From positions 19,682,822 to 19,746,821 of the forward strand of contig CM019828.1 of assembly GCA_009763385.1 (NCBI GenBank): 64,000 nt of DNA. The letters run 5' to 3'. A program made the translations under genes and the position numbers. Position 1 is the first letter of the stretch; every line of letters begins with the position of its first letter. Below are positions 1 through 11,948 of the stretch, piece by piece. This DNA is from Coix lacryma-jobi var. lacryma-jobi. Taxonomy: Eukaryota; Streptophyta; Magnoliopsida; Poales; Poaceae. Below the pieces are notes generated by a model. It saw nothing but the letters and a program-made list of their open reading frames with translations, had not been told where the DNA came from and ran no database searches.

Positions 1-109
1 CAGGTATAAATTTTAATAAAGTAACAAGTTAATAAAATAAGTATGAACAGGTACAAAAAGGTGTTAGACGGCCATTCCCTAGCTAGGCTTGCGTCCTACA
101 GTCAACAAG

Positions 110-121
110 GCTCTGATACCA
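110..121 (-). promoter_or_regulatory. Primer-binding site, tRNA-iMet type
   Basis: On the minus strand the bases are TGGTATCAGAGC, the complement of the 3' end of plant initiator methionine tRNA. It lies 3 bases inside the LTR end at 125. This fixes the orientation of the element (minus strand) and shows that 125-3147 is a 5' LTR, not a solo LTR. Confidence 0.85.
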
Positions 122-124
122 ATT

Positions 125-3100
125 TGTCACACCCCAATTTTAAGGATAAAATTGTGGCGGAGTACTCATGTGTGCCCAGGAAACAATCACACACATAAGT
201 TAGACAAATTACAAGAAGGTGGCATCATCACATTGTTATTACATAACGATAGTATCAACACCAGACTTACATCAAGCGAAACAAACAGAAAACCGAACTG
301 CTAACAAGATCTACTCCACAGGGAACGTTGACTGGGGGAACAGCTAGCCTAGAAGTCCTCTGGGAAGTCGCCAACTGCACCTTCATCTGTTACCCATCCG
401 GGTTTTGCCCAAAAAGAAGATAAACAACAAGCGTAAGTACTCTCGTACTTAGCAAGCTAACACAGGGTTCATGAGGCTCAAAAGGCTGACACTGTCTGAC
501 TGCAGTTAGCTTTTAAGTTGGCAGGTTTTAGCATTAAGGTAAACGAATATTGTGCTTAACCCTTAACCCATGATTCATTTGTCCATCAAAGATAAATATA
601 ACATCATAAGGTACCAACAACATAAAGTAACAGTTATACAAGTATCATAGTTCTGCTAGTTTTCCGGGCCGCTCGTGACCGTGAGCGCGGCTGTTTTATA
701 ACAGTTTACACTCTGCAGAGAGGTGCGCATCTTTACCCATAAGCCGTGTTACCCTTGTGCCCGAGGCGGCCAACCTCTTGATCCACTTCCGAGGTAGATC
801 GGCAGGGCACACTATGAAGCCTTTCGCTGGTTCGTCTAACAGGTTAGGGCCGCGAGGTTTCCTTGGCAATCAGACATAGCAAACCCCCTTTCCTATGGCA
901 CAAGGCCATCGCAGCTATACTCATAGGAACAGGAGCAGCCCTACATCCGTAGAGGCAAGCCCCTCTTGCGCCCCTCCGGGTTACCACTAACAGGTTAGAA
1001 AAGGTCCAGAGTACTGAGCTAAAACCAGAGCCATATAGCACTCATGGTAGCACTGTCAAACCAGCTTTTGCTAACAGCAAGTTTTATTAACCGTTTAACA
1101 CGTATCATCATGAGAACATATTCATCATTGGACTGGATCGATTATAAGTCAGTTAGCACTAGCAAAACTACCCATATGCATATATCCCACGGGAACAAGA
1201 ACATCACAGATCACAAAGCTAAGTGGGTTTTCTAAGGTTGCTCAATTGGACACATGCATAAATGAGTGATTAAAGTAAAGTGTATAGGAAACAAGGAGAT
1301 CCCATGCTAACTTGCCTTGGTTGTCGAAAGGTTGATCCTCCTGCTGGTCACTGAACGAGGGGTCCTGGTCGTACCACACCGACTCACCGTCTACTCGGTC
1401 ACAAACATCACCACGCATTCCAGGTGCAAACATACACGATGCAAACAGAGCTATTATTAGAACAATACACCAAACAGTATATAAACTGAAATAAAACTTT
1501 GATAAAACTGAAGTACGCATCTCTACGATCACAGCAAGTTTTGGTTCATCGAAAACGGAGTTACGGCGTGAAAGTTACGATCGAAACGGTACTTCTAAGG
1601 CCCTAAACAAGATTAACTTGGACTCTAAAACTAATCTGTCCAAAACAGACTAACAGGGGTATACACGGGTAGAGCACTAAATTACGAAGCTAACGCAATT
1701 TGAATGGATCAAATCGGAGCTAAAACGTGGATTTTATAAGCAAAACAAACTAGTGGCATTTCTGTAAATAAGCTGAATTGCATTGGATTTAAATCGGGAT
1801 TTAAACTGAATTTTAAATCAAATCCCGCCGACGGCTGGACTGCGCCTCATTTCAAGGAAACGTAGGGGTCTTAAAGGAAGTTTTCAAAGACTCAGTGAAC
1901 AGTGGAAAAAGGGAGTGCGGGTTGAGGATAGAGTAATTATAAGGGCCTTTTTGAAAGATGACGGCCGAAGGGGTATCGGTGCGCACAGCCGACGGATCGG
2001 CGATGGGCGGTGAGGATTAGACGTCGGGGGGGGGGTCGCGCGGGGGGGCGGCCGACGGCGCGCACTGCCGCGGCGTCGCGGTCCCCTGGCGGCGCCGTGC
2101 GCGCTCCCGCCATGAATGGCGCACGGGCGCTCGCGGACCCGGCACCAGAAGGCACCGAATGAAGAACCAAGCGGTCGGAGGGGTAGCGGAGCACAAGGAG
2201 ATTCTCACCACGGCGGAGGAGGAGGCGGCGACGAGGCTCTGACAGCAGCGAACGACGGACGGAGGCGGGTGCCCGAGCGACGGCGGCGAAGCTGCGAGCG
2301 CACACGGCGGTTAGGGCGAAACCGAGTTTCAAAGAAGCGAGGGGAGGGGTTAGGGGGCACCTCCTCTGCGGTGCGGAGCTCCCGCGGCGTCGAATCGACC
2401 GGGGAGCAGCGAGACGACGGCGCGAGCACGGCGGCGGGGCAATGGCGCGGAGAGGGGCTCTAGGGGCTCTGGGGGTTGCTCTGCGCGGCGCTGCGGGAGT
2501 GGGAGAGGGGAAGAAGGAGCGGGGCGCGGGCGCATCTGCTAAATGCACGAGGGCGTGGGTGAGGTCGTGGGAGCGGGCTCGCCCACGACGCGCGCGAGAC
2601 GCGGGCGAAGCGGTTGCTCGCTCGAGCGCGGACGGCGCGTGCGAAGGGGAGAGGAAAGCGCCGACAGGTGGGGACGGGGAGTCAGAGAGAGAGGAAGGGA
2701 GAGCGCGGGCGGCGGCGGCTGCGCGCGTCGGGCCGGCCTGCGGGCCGAGCGGGAGAGGGGAAACGGGGCCGAGCGGGAGAGGGAAAACGGAGGGCGCCGG
2801 CCCACTGCGGGAAGGGAGGAGGGGAGAGAGGAGCTGGCGGGTTGGGCCACCAGGGTGGTTGGGCCGAAAACAAGGGAAGGAGAGAGGAAGACAAATGAAT
2901 TTCCTTTTTCATTTGTTTCAAAGCATTTCAAAACATTTCCAAATGAAGTTTGAATTCATTTTGAATTTTGGCAAAAACCAGTCACTTCAATAAAATAATG
3001 CACCAGCATGAATGCATAAAACATGTTGCCACTATTATTTTAGTTCAACAAAAATTATTTAACCCATAGGTTAAATGCTTCACAAAAATCATAATTAAAT

Positions 3101-3147
3101 CATTTCACCTATTTTGTTTTGGAGAAATTTTTTTTTAGGGTGTTACA
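125..3147 (-). repeat. 5' LTR (about 3.0 kb) of the gypsy-like element
   Basis: The ends form a short imperfect inverted repeat (TGTAACACCC at 3147 reading left, TGTCACACCC at 125 reading right) of the TG...CA kind. Inside, 1937-2900 is very GC-rich and purine-skewed and produces long overlapping open frames on both strands, which are shadows. The outermost part (2900-3140) is AT-rich with short TTTCAAA-like repeats. No second copy is in the window, so the LTR pair cannot be compared. Confidence 0.7.
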
Positions 3148-3896
3148 CAATGTTGCACTGAGCATCCGGTCACGAACAGAGAGGTTCCAGAGACGATTTT
3201 CAACGACCGGACGCGTCCGGTCACTATTGACCGAACTCACTCAGCGTCTGATCTCTCCATTTCACTCGTTGCCTCTCGTGAACAGTGCTAGCGTCGCATC
3301 GGGTCGGATGTTGCATTAGCGTCCGATCGCTGTTGCAGTAGTGACCGGACTCATTTTGCAACAGCGTCTGGTCGCTGTTGCATCGTCCGGTCAAGCCTGA
3401 GAAATCGTTTTCGACTCTGGTTTCTTCTCCTTTGCAAATGTGCCAACACCACCAAGTGTACATCACCTTGTGCAAGTGTGTTAGCATTTTTCCCAAACAT
3501 TTTTCAAAGGATTAGAGGTAGAGGTTAGCAACTAGGTCCTAATGCATATTATGTATGAATTCACCTAGTGGCACTTGATAACCATAATCACCGAGATAGT
3601 CCCCTCTTAATAGTACGGCTATCAATCCTAAACACACTCACACCCTCTATGGTGTCTTGAGTGCCAAAACAAAATCCCTATTTATACCTTTGCCTTGATC
3701 TCCATAGGGTTTTGCTTTTCTCTTCTTCTCTTTCCAAATATGGAGCACTTGATTCATCTTTTGGTCATCACCACCAACATCATGGTCATCATCTAGCTCC
3801 CACACTTGGTGTGTACCAACTAGCTTATGAACACTTCATGACAAAGGTTAGTACACTAGGTGACATCAATTATCCAAAACCAAACAAGGACTTTCA
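3148..3896 (-). repeat. Part of the Sirevirus 3' LTR, cut by the gypsy insertion
   Basis: This aligns base for base with 11216-11948 of the 5' LTR, with scattered substitutions (many C/T and G/A) and small indels. It ends at 3896 with GGACTTTCA, matching the LTR end at 11948. The missing part of this LTR should lie beyond the left edge, on the far side of the gypsy element. Confidence 0.88.
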
Positions 3897-4889
3897 ATCT
3901 CCCCTTTTTGGTAATTGATGACAACCTTTCACAAAGATATGTATTTGAAAATTTGAGTCACCTCTTTGTTAGTGTTAGCTCCCCCTACATATGTGCTATA
4001 GTGTTTGGTTCAAGTTCGACACATATGCATAGATACTAAATGTGGGAGAGTAATACTATCAAATGATGCTAAGGTGTAAAGAATGGACCTTTGAAGCGTG
4101 ATATCAATCGGAGTTGCCAATGTATACAATCCTTAGCACCATGGTTAGCTAGACTTTACAAAAACACTAGATACCTCATGAGATCAACATTTATATGAAA
4201 GGCTCTAGTACCATATGTAAAAACAAATTACATCTAGCTACCATCTATGCATGCTAGTTTGCAAATCATCATTCAAAATCTATTTCTAGCATACACCACA
4301 CAAGCATGAACATAAAGTTAAAAACTTGTTTAATGCAAGCAAGCATATGAATATGCACAAAAACAAATGCATCAACCAAGTTCATGAGCTTTTCCCCCTA
4401 CTTGTGTGCTCAAAAATCATTTTCAAAGTTTTGATCCCCTTCATTTGATACTTTTCTATCTTTGTGACTTTTTCTCTCCCCCTTTGTCATCCATTCCCAT
4501 AAAAGGTTTGCATAAAAAGGTTCAAATGTTTAGGAGAGAGTTAGTTCTTTTATATTTGGTTCAATCTAGATCATTGCATGAAACATTTAACACGGTTTGC
4601 TCTAGAGTAAGCTTCTTCACACATCTTGCAATGGTTATCTTACTCACGTTGGTTAAACATTCCATTGCTCATAAACATGTCATATGTTACCACTAGATCA
4701 TGTAAAGCATAGAAACAATAGTGGCATCATACAAGCATCAAAATCAATTTATTTTCATGAATGAGCCTAATGATGATGAGGAATGGCTAGATGCACTAAA
4801 ACATGTCCTACCAAAGTATGAATGCATATGCCAATCAACTTTTACCTTGCTTTGTCGAAGGAGAGGCATGTCATATAAGTGGGGGTGCA
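3897..4889 (-). other. Sirevirus region between pol and 3' LTR with multiple polypurine tracts
   Basis: About 1 kb with no credible coding. On the minus strand there is a purine tract directly beside the LTR (3897-3912, AAAAAGGGGAGAT) and further GGGGGA-type tracts at about 3979-3986, 4390-4399 and 4474-4484. Repeated polypurine tracts in this position are known from Sireviruses. The first tract is the likely plus-strand primer; the others are extra copies. Confidence 0.65.
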
Positions 4890-6252
4890 TCAACACATAT
4901 TTGAGAAGTCAAGTATGTTCAATTCATTCCTTAGCTTGCAAAACCTCTTCTCATCAAGTGGCTTGGTGAATATGTCAGCAAGTTGATCATCGGTACCAAC
5001 ACTCTCAATTGAAATATCACCTTTTGTTGATGATCTCTTATGAAAGTGGTGCCTAATGTCAATATGCTTTGTCCTTGAATGTTGCACGGGGTTGTTTGTG
5101 AGCTTCACCGCACTCTCATTATCACATAGCAATGGCACTTGTTTGAATTTGATTCCAAAGTCAACCAAAGTTGCTTTCATCCAAAGTAACTGAGCACAAC
5201 AACTACGGCGGATATGTATTCTCGGCTTCGGCGGTTGAAAGTGCCACACTATTTTGCTTCTTTGATGACCAAGACACAAGTGATCTTCCCAATAATTGAC
5301 ATGTGCCCGATGTGCTCTTTCTATCAACCTTGCAACCCGCATAATCGGAGTTCGAATATCCAATCAACTCAAAGTTTGACCCCTTTGGATACCATAAACC
5401 AATATCTTGTGTATGCTTCAAGTACCTCAATATTCTCTTGGTTGCCTTCAAGTGACTCTCTCTTGGTGAGGCTTGGAATCTTGCACACATGCATACACGA
5501 AACATGACATCCGGTCTTGATGCGGTCACATAGAGTAAGCTTCCAATCATAGACCGATATAACTTTTGATCCACCATATTGCCACTTGCATCACTATCCA
5601 ATTGTCCATTTGCCCATAGGTGTGCTACTATGGCTTTTGCATCTTGCAATCCAATCTTCTTGATCATGTCCTTTATATACTTGCCTTGACTAACAAAAGT
5701 TCCTTCCTTCAATTGCTTGATTTGTAGACCAAGGAAGTAGCTAAGCTCTCCAATCATGGACATCTCAAACTCATTTGCCATCAATTCACCAAACTCTTCA
5801 CAAAAATCTTGATTGGTTGAACCAAAAATGATATCATCAACATAGATTTGCAACACAAACAAGTCTTTTCCAATCTTCTTAGTGAAGAGTGTAGTATCAA
5901 CCCTTCCCATCTTGAACCCTTTAGAGAGAAGGAAATCCCTTAACCTCTCATACCATGCTCTTGGTGCTTGTTTCAAGCCATAAAGTTCCTTCTTGAGCTT
6001 GTAAACATGGTTGGGCTTCTTGTCATCTTCAAAACGGGGGTGGTGCTCAACATATACTAACTCATTGATGTAGCCATTGAGAAATGCACTCTTGACATCC
6101 ATTTGATATAACTTGATGTTGTGGGAGCAAGCATAAGCTAATAAGATTCTTATTGCTTCCAATCTTGCAACCGGTGCATATGTTTCACCAAAGTCAAGAC
6201 CCTCTACTTGAGTGTAACCTTGTGCTACTAATCTTGCTTTGTTTCTCACCAC
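4890..6252 (-). pseudogene. Sirevirus reverse transcriptase and RNase H, frameshifted
   Basis: The main frame (6252-5203, 349 codons) gives a copia RT: PVARLEAIR near residue 27, MDVKSAFLNG at 51-60, YGLKQAPRAWYERL near 91, and the catalytic YVDD at residues 137-140 (codons at 5833-5844). It runs into the RNase H start with DYAGCKVDRKSTSGTC and the conserved SWSSKKQ stretch. The frame then breaks near 5215. The RNase H tail continues in another frame (to 4890) with CDNESAVKL, the HIDIRHHF motif and the typical end LADIFTKPLDE. In an intact element it would copy element RNA into DNA in virus-like particles. The frameshift before the end makes this copy defective as read. Confidence 0.88.
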
Positions 6253-6917
6253 AATGCCATCTTAATCTTGCTTGTTTCGAAAGCACCCATCTAGTGCCAA
6301 TCACATTGTAGTTCTTAGGCCTCTCTACCAATTCCCATACTTGATTTCTTGTGAAGTTGTTAAGCTCTTCATGCATGACATTTACCCAATCAACATCTTG
6401 TAATGCTTCTTCAATCTTGGTTGGCTCGATGGATGATACAAAAGAGTAATGTTCACAAAAAGAAGCCAATCTTGATCTAGTTTGCACACCACTTTGAATT
6501 CCACCAATGATTTGATCTAATGAATGATCTCTTGCAACATTGGTTGGTTGGAGCACTTGAACTTGATTACTTGTACTGCTTGAGCATTTGGTTGAGATGA
6601 ACTAGCCACTTGTTGATCTTGCAATTGAGAACCACTAGCTTGCACAATTGGAGAAGTGAGCACTTGATCTTTGTCATCTTCAACATCAATTATTCCCTAG
6701 GCCGAATATCACCAATATCCATATTCTTCATTGCATTGACCAATTGAGTTCCTCTCACATCATCTAGATTTTCTTCTTCATCTTGAGAGCCATTTGTTTC
6801 ATCAAATTCAACATCATGCACTTCCTCAAGAGTATCACTAGCCAAATTCCAAACTCTATATGCTTTGCTTGTAGTGGGAGTAACCAAGCAAGAAGCCTTC
6901 ATCATATTTCTTCTCAA
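6194..6917 (-). pseudogene. Sirevirus integrase C-terminal and linker to RT, broken
   Basis: Two short frames (6917-6690 and 6556-6194) carry the C-terminal side of integrase (CLVTPTTSKAYRVWNLAS-like, with an acidic linker) and the lead-in to RT (EEALQDVDWVNVMHEELNNF and WELVERP). That lead-in is the usual segment in front of the copia RT. Frames change at about 6560-6690 and again at about 6250. Assignment is by position and by these conserved phrases. Confidence 0.7.
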
Positions 6918-6921
6918 ATGC

Positions 6922-7347
6922 TCAATCTAGTGCCTTCTTCAAGATATAGCATTTGCAACCAAAAACTCTAAAGTAGGCAATGTTGGGCTTTCTTCCATTC
7001 AATAGCCCATAGGGAGTCTTCTCCATCATGGGGTGACAATAGAGGCGGTTGCTACAATAGCAAGCCGTGTTGATAGCTTCGGCCCAAAATGAATGACTCA
7101 CATTGTACTCACTAAGCATAGATCTTGCCATATCAATGAGAGTTCTATTCTTCCTTTCAACAAGACCATTTGATTGTGGAGTGTACTTGGCCGAGAATTG
7201 ATGTCTAATTCCAAATTCATCACATAACTCATCAACTCTTGTGTTTCTAAATTCACTACCATTGTCACTTCTCACTTTCTTGATGGTTGTTTCAAACTCA
7301 TTGTGACATCTCTTGACAAAAGATTTGAATGTAGGCATATGTATCAC
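6922..7347 (-). pseudogene. Sirevirus integrase core
   Basis: The 141-codon frame shows two of the three catalytic acids: D in VRSDNGSEF and E in NGLVERKN, with SAKYTPQSNG between them. The fold then continues through SFWAEAINTACY and the YGLLNGRKPN / FRVFGCKCYI part. Residues before it, including the first catalytic D, lie in the neighbouring frame (7399-7896, ending near HMDLFGPT). A frameshift at about 7350-7400 separates them. The intact protein would join element DNA to the chromosome. Confidence 0.82.
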
Positions 7348-7398
7348 TTTTGTCAGTTAGAAAGAACACCCATGTATATCTTGTGAAATCATCCACTA

Positions 7399-7896
7399 TC
7401 ACAAAGCCATATTTGTTTCCACCATGCTAGTGTATGTTGTTGGTCCAAATAGATCCATGTGCAACAACTCAAGTGCTTTGCTAGTGCTCATCATGCTCTT
7501 TTTAGGGTGAGTATTTCCAACTTGCTTTCCGGTTTGACAAGAGCTACAAAGTTTATCCTTTTCAAACACCACATCTTTCAAGCCTCTAACTAGATCATGC
7601 TTAATCAATCTATTCAATTGTTTCATTCCAACATGACCAAGTCTTCTATGCCATAGCCAACCCATGCTAGATTTGGTGAACAAACAAGTTGACAATTGAG
7701 CTTCACTAGCATTGAAATCAACCAAGTATAGATTTTCATATCTAAAGCCTTTGAAGATCAAGTTTGAGCCATCTACACTTATGATCTCTACATCATCAAC
7801 CCCAAATATGCATTTGAATCCAAGATCACACAATTGAGCCACGGATAGCAAATTGAAGTTCAAGCTCTCTACTAGCAAAACATTCGATATGCTCAT
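7399..7896 (-). pseudogene. Sirevirus GAG-pre-integrase zinc domain and start of integrase
   Basis: The frame begins after the protease with NLLSVAQLCDLGFKC. It contains the HHCC zinc-binding region (LWHRRLGHVG, then CSSCQTGKQ) and reaches the first integrase motif LLHMDLFGPT, which holds the first catalytic aspartate. It is lost to a frameshift near 7400 and resumes at 7347. The order and spacing match copia pol. Confidence 0.82.
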
Positions 7897-7899
7897 GTC

Positions 7900-8091
7900 A
7901 TTTGATATAGCAATCTTACCAAGCCCCTTGACCTTGCCTTGCCATTATCACAAATGTAATACTATCAATCCCATTGTCATCATTCTTGTTGATTGAATTG
8001 AACATTCTTGCATCTCCGGTCATTGTTGTGTGCACCCACTATCAAGCACCCAATGCCTTCCTCCGGCTTTATAATTGACCTACAGAAAAGA
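7900..8091 (-). pseudogene. Sirevirus aspartic protease, broken at the active site
   Basis: The minus strand at 8035-8060 encodes HWVLDSGCT. The DSG active site is at 8035-8043, and the usual downstream MTGDARMF phrase is present but in a different frame, so an indel lies within a few codons of the active site. This protease would cut the polyprotein. No long open frame exists here, which is why the segment is easy to miss. Confidence 0.7.
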
Positions 8092-10114
8092 TCAATTCTT
8101 CTTAGGTACCCAAACTTGCTTGGGTCCTCCAAGGTTAGTCACTAAGCTCTTGGGCACCCAAATTGCCTTCTTCTTTGGGCCAACAATGGGAGCACCAATA
8201 AACTTAGTCTTTACACCATTTACACCCTTGGTAAGCAAATAACAAGAATCAAATTGAATTGAGGATACATTAGCATTTTTATTCTTGTTCTTGCAATATT
8301 GCTCTATATGCCCGGATTGCTTGCATTTGTTGCAAAACCGACCATTGCTTCTCACAAAAACTAGTCTTGTGAGTCACAAAAGCCGCCTTGCCATTCTTGG
8401 GGGTATAGCCCAATCCCTCTTTGTTAAGAGAGAACCGTTGGCTACCCAAGCACTTAAGCAAGCGGGCATCTCCACCATAGGCATTGCCTAAGGCACGAGT
8501 GAGCTCATTGACCTCATTTTTCAAGGTCTCATTCTCCACCATTAGTGAGACATCACAAGTGAAACCATCACTCATAGTAGAAGTAGTAGTGGATGAGCTA
8601 CATGAGGGGTTAGTGGGAGCAACAACAATAGGAGTATAAAATGATTCATTAAGAATATCACAAGTTACTCCTATGTTACATGTTGGAACAATGTCCTCAA
8701 CCTTGACTTGATCGAGGAGGGAGGAGTGAGCTTTTTCAAGCTTGGTGTGAGCCTTGCCAAGCTTCTCATGGGCTACCTCTAGCCTCTCATGAGTAGACTT
8801 GAGCTCATCAAGGTTTGCTCAAGAGCACTAAGCTTCTTGCGCAAATCCTTGCACTCCTTCCTCTTCATCTCAAAGCAAGTGTGAGCTTGCTCTAACATGT
8901 CCATGAGGTCCTCCTTTGAGTGCTCCTCATCCTCATCACTCTCACTATCACTCTCATCATCGGATTGTACCTTGGTTGGCTTAGCCATGAAGCATGATGG
9001 AGTGTCAAATAGAGAAGGCTTGTTGTTGATAGCAATACTTGCAAGTGCCTTCTTCTTGGTGCTTTTCTTGTTATCATCATCACTTGAGTCTTCACTATCG
9101 GATGATGCATCACTATCCCATGTGACAACATATGAGCCACCCTTCTTCTTCTTGAAGCTCATTTTCTTCTCTTCTTCTCCTTCTATCTTTCTTCTTCTCA
9201 TCTTCATCATTGTCACTATTGTAGGGACAATCCACTACAACGTGATCCTTGCTCTTGCACTTGTAGCATCTTCTCGCATAGTCTTTGTTCTTGTTGTAAT
9301 CTCTTCTCTTCCTTGCACCATAGCCTTTCTTCTTCAAGAATTTGCCAAATTTGCGCACAAAGAGAGCTAAAGCTTCATCATCAATGTCGCTAGCTTCTTC
9401 ATTATCACTTGATTCTTCCTTCTTGGACTTGCCCTTGCTCTTTGATGAGGTGGCTTTGAATGCCACACTTTTCTTCTTCTTGTCCTCTTCCTTGACCATC
9501 TCTTCACTATCTTCATTGTATTGATCTTCGGTCATGACATCACCAAGCACCTCATTTGGAGTAACATTCTTCAAGCCTCCTCTAAAGATGATGGTGCGAA
9601 GTGTCTTGAATCTCTTGGGCAAGCAACTCAAGAACCGGTGAGTGAAGTATTCATCTTGCACCTTTTCTCCCAAGGACTTGAGATCATTGATGATGACTTG
9701 CAATCTATAGAACATTTCCGGAATTGATTCATCATCCTTCATCTTGAAGTTGGTGAGCTTGTCCTTGAGCATGTACAACTTGGCACTCTTTTACCGTTGA
9801 AGTGCCCTCATATGTTTCTTCTAATCTTTTCACACCTCACTTGCATTGTCAAGATCTTTGATTTGCTCAAACACCTTTGGATCAATGGCATTGTATATGG
9901 TGTTGAGCGCCATTGTGTTGCATTGTTTGTTGATGGAGTCATTTGGTGTTGGATTGGTAGGATCAAGAATCACAAACTCATTTTCTACCACATCCCACAC
10001 TTTGTCATTGATTGAACCCAAATACATTCTCATCTTTCTCTTCCAATAATCAAAAGATGTTGCCATCAAAGAACAGTGGTTTGCCCCCAACATGGTGAAT
10101 AAAATTTGAGCCAT
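8092..10114 (-). pseudogene. Sirevirus gag with two zinc knuckles, fragmented
   Basis: Four or more minus-strand pieces make up gag. The N-terminal UBN2-type piece is 10114-9830 (FDYWKRKMRMYL). The body is 9778-9113, with YRLQVIINDLKSLGE and a CX2CX4HX4C zinc knuckle at its residues 171-184 (CYKCKSKDHVVVDC). An acidic, serine-rich, coiled-coil-like part is 9216-8779. The C-terminal part (8575-8092) has ENETLKNEVNELTRALGNA and a second CCHC knuckle (CNKCKQSGHIEQYC). This protein forms the particle and binds element RNA. Frameshifts separate the pieces. The second knuckle just before the protease and the long charged middle are typical of Sireviruses. Confidence 0.83.
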
Positions 10115-10160
10115 TTTTTAACACGAAGGGTTGTAATCCTTATGCAAACGGTGACCACTC

Positions 10161-10171
10161 CTCCGATACCA
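10161..10171 (-). promoter_or_regulatory. Sirevirus primer-binding site
   Basis: On the minus strand TGGTATCGGAG lies two bases inside the LTR end at 10174. It is one base different from the tRNA-iMet complement seen in the gypsy-like element. It marks 10174-11948 as the 5' LTR. Confidence 0.78.
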
Positions 10172-10173
10172 CT

Positions 10174-11948
10174 TGAAAGTCCTAAATGGCTAGAGGGGGG
10201 TGAATAGCCTAATAAAATTTCTACAAAAACACTTAGAGAGACTTGTTAGACAATTACAAAGAGAAGCTTTTTGCTCTAGCTCTACTAAGTGTTGCAAGCC
10301 ACCTATCCAAATAATTCTAGTAAACTATAGTCACTATGGCACACAAAAGCTATGTCACTACTTTAAAACTAGTGAGCTAGCAAGAGATAATTACTTCTAA
10401 TTAGAGAGCTACTTCTAGCAACAATTATCTCTACACAAGAAATGAAGAATGTAATGCAAAGATAGAGAGATATACTGACACCGGCAAGAGATGATCAACC
10501 ACAATATGAATACCAATGAAGTTCGGGAGATAGTCAAATAGACAAGGGACACAAAGATTTTCTCCTGAGGTTCACGTGCTTGCCGGCACGCTACTCCCCG
10601 TTGTGTCGACCAACCACTTGGTGGTTCGGTGGCTAATAGGTGTTCACAAACCTAGCTCAACACTTGAGTGCCACAAGAACCGACCCACAAATGGAGGTAA
10701 CTCAATGACACGCGCAATCCACTAGAGTTACCTTTTGGCTCTTCGCGGGGGGAAGGCACAATACCCCTCACAAATCACGGGAGATGGCCACGAACAATCA
10801 CCAACTCGTGCCAATGCTCCTCCGTTGCTCCAAGCCGTCTAGGTGGCGGCCACCACCAAGAGTAAAGAGAATACCGCAGCAACAACGATCCCCAAGTGCC
10901 ACTAGATGCAATCACACAAGCAAATGCACATGGAATCACTCAATCTCACTTTGATTCGCGCTATCAAGCAAGGAGATGAGTGGGAGGGAGTATGTTTAGC
11001 TCAAAGGGATGTCCAATATGTTAGAATGCCAAGAGAGACCTCCCAAAGCCGGCCAGCTCATATTTATATACCCCCTCAATCAAATAGAGCCGTTACCCCT
11101 TCGAATGGGCTGTTTACGGGACGACCGGACGCGTCCGGTCATGTTGCAGTAGTAGTGTCCGGTCGATGTCGATGTTTCAGAAGTGACCGGACTCATGTTG
11201 CACTAGCGTCCGGTCAATGTTGCACTGAGCGTCCCGGTCACGAACAGAGAGGTTCCAGAGACGATTTTCAACGACCGGACGCGTCTGGTCACTATTGACC
11301 GGACTCACTCAGCGTCCGATCTCTCCATTTCACTCGTTGCCTCTCGTGAACAGTGCTAGCATCGCGTCCGGTCGGATGTTGCATTAGCGTCCGGTCGCTG
11401 TGCAGTTGCAGTAGTGACCGGACTCATGTTTGCAACAGCGTCCGGTGAAGCCTGAGAAACGCGTTTTCGACTCCGGTTTCTTCTCCTTTGCAAATGTGCC
11501 AACACCACCAAGTGTACATCACCTTGTGCAAGTGTGTTAGCATTTTTCCAAACATTTTTCAAAGGATTAGAGGTTAGCACACTAGGTCCTAATGCATATG
11601 TATGTATGAATTCACCTAGTGGCACTTGATAACCATAATCACCGAGATAATCCCCTCTTAATAGTACGGCTATCAATCCTAAACACACACCCACCCTCTA
11701 TGGTGTCTTGAGTGCCAAACAAAAAATCCCTATTTATACCTTTGCCTTGATCTCCATAGGGTTTTGCTTTTCTCTTCTTCTCTTTCCAAATATGGAGCAC
11801 TTGATTCATCTTTTGGTCATCACCACCAACATCATGGTCATCATCTAGCTCCCACACTTGGTGTGTACCAACCTAGCTTATGACACTTCATGACAAAGGT
11901 TAGTACACTAGGTGACATCAATTATCCAAAACCAAACAAGGACTTTCA
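10174..11948 (-). repeat. Sirevirus 5' LTR
   Basis: 1,775 bp, with matching inverted ends TGAAAGTCC (10174) and GGACTTTCA (11948). The 11110-11460 part is dense in ACCGGAC/GTCCGGT half-sites and full palindromes. Positions 11216-11948 are repeated at 3148-3896. The bases beyond the end (11949-11953, CCTGG) are the expected 5-bp target site; its second copy is off-window. Confidence 0.87.
11110..11460. repeat. Cluster of ACCGGAC / GTCCGGT palindromes in the Sirevirus LTR
   Basis: At least eight half-sites occur in about 350 bp. Some are paired into a full palindrome (GACCGGACGCGTCCGGTC at about 11122), separated by GTTGCA-rich spacers. The same motifs occur at about 3165-3400 in the other LTR. 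Such palindromes are a known conserved non-coding feature of Sirevirus LTRs and may act as transcription-factor sites; that role is inference. Confidence 0.7.

Larger units (their letters stand above)
1..3147 (-). mobile_element. Ty3/gypsy-like LTR retrotransposon, 5' part only
   Basis: Read on the minus strand, an LTR starts at 3147 with TGTAACACCC and ends at 125 with GGGTGTGACA. It is followed two to three bases later by a tRNA-iMet type primer-binding site (110-121) and then by 109 bases of internal leader that run off the window. Gag and pol are therefore off-window, so the superfamily rests on the long (about 3 kb) LTR style and is an inference. It sits inside the 3' LTR of the Sirevirus to its right: the neighbouring bases CAATG (3148-3152) match the uninterrupted site in the other Sirevirus LTR near 11216, as expected for a 5-bp target site. 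Confidence 0.72.
3148..11948 (-). mobile_element. Sirevirus-type Ty1/copia retrotransposon, interrupted in its 3' LTR
   Basis: The element reads on the minus strand: 5' LTR 10174-11948, PBS 10161-10171, gag about 10114-8092, protease about 8043, integrase 7896-6922, RT and RNase H 6252-4890, a coding-poor 1-kb stretch with several polypurine tracts, then the 3' LTR ending at 3896. Integrase-before-RT order makes it Ty1/copia. Two gag-region zinc knuckles, the repeated GGGGGAG tracts and the ACCGGAC palindromes in the LTR are hallmarks of Sireviruses. The left side of the 3' LTR is cut at 3148 by the gypsy-like insertion. Every coding segment is broken by frameshifts, so it is not autonomous as read. 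Its 5' LTR abuts a Harbinger Myb-like coding exon at 11949. Confidence 0.88.

Noticed and set aside
1937..2993. Many long overlapping frames on both strands
   Set aside because: They lie in the GC-rich, purine-skewed part of an LTR, overlap in all frames, have Arg/Pro/Gly-rich translations and show no domain.
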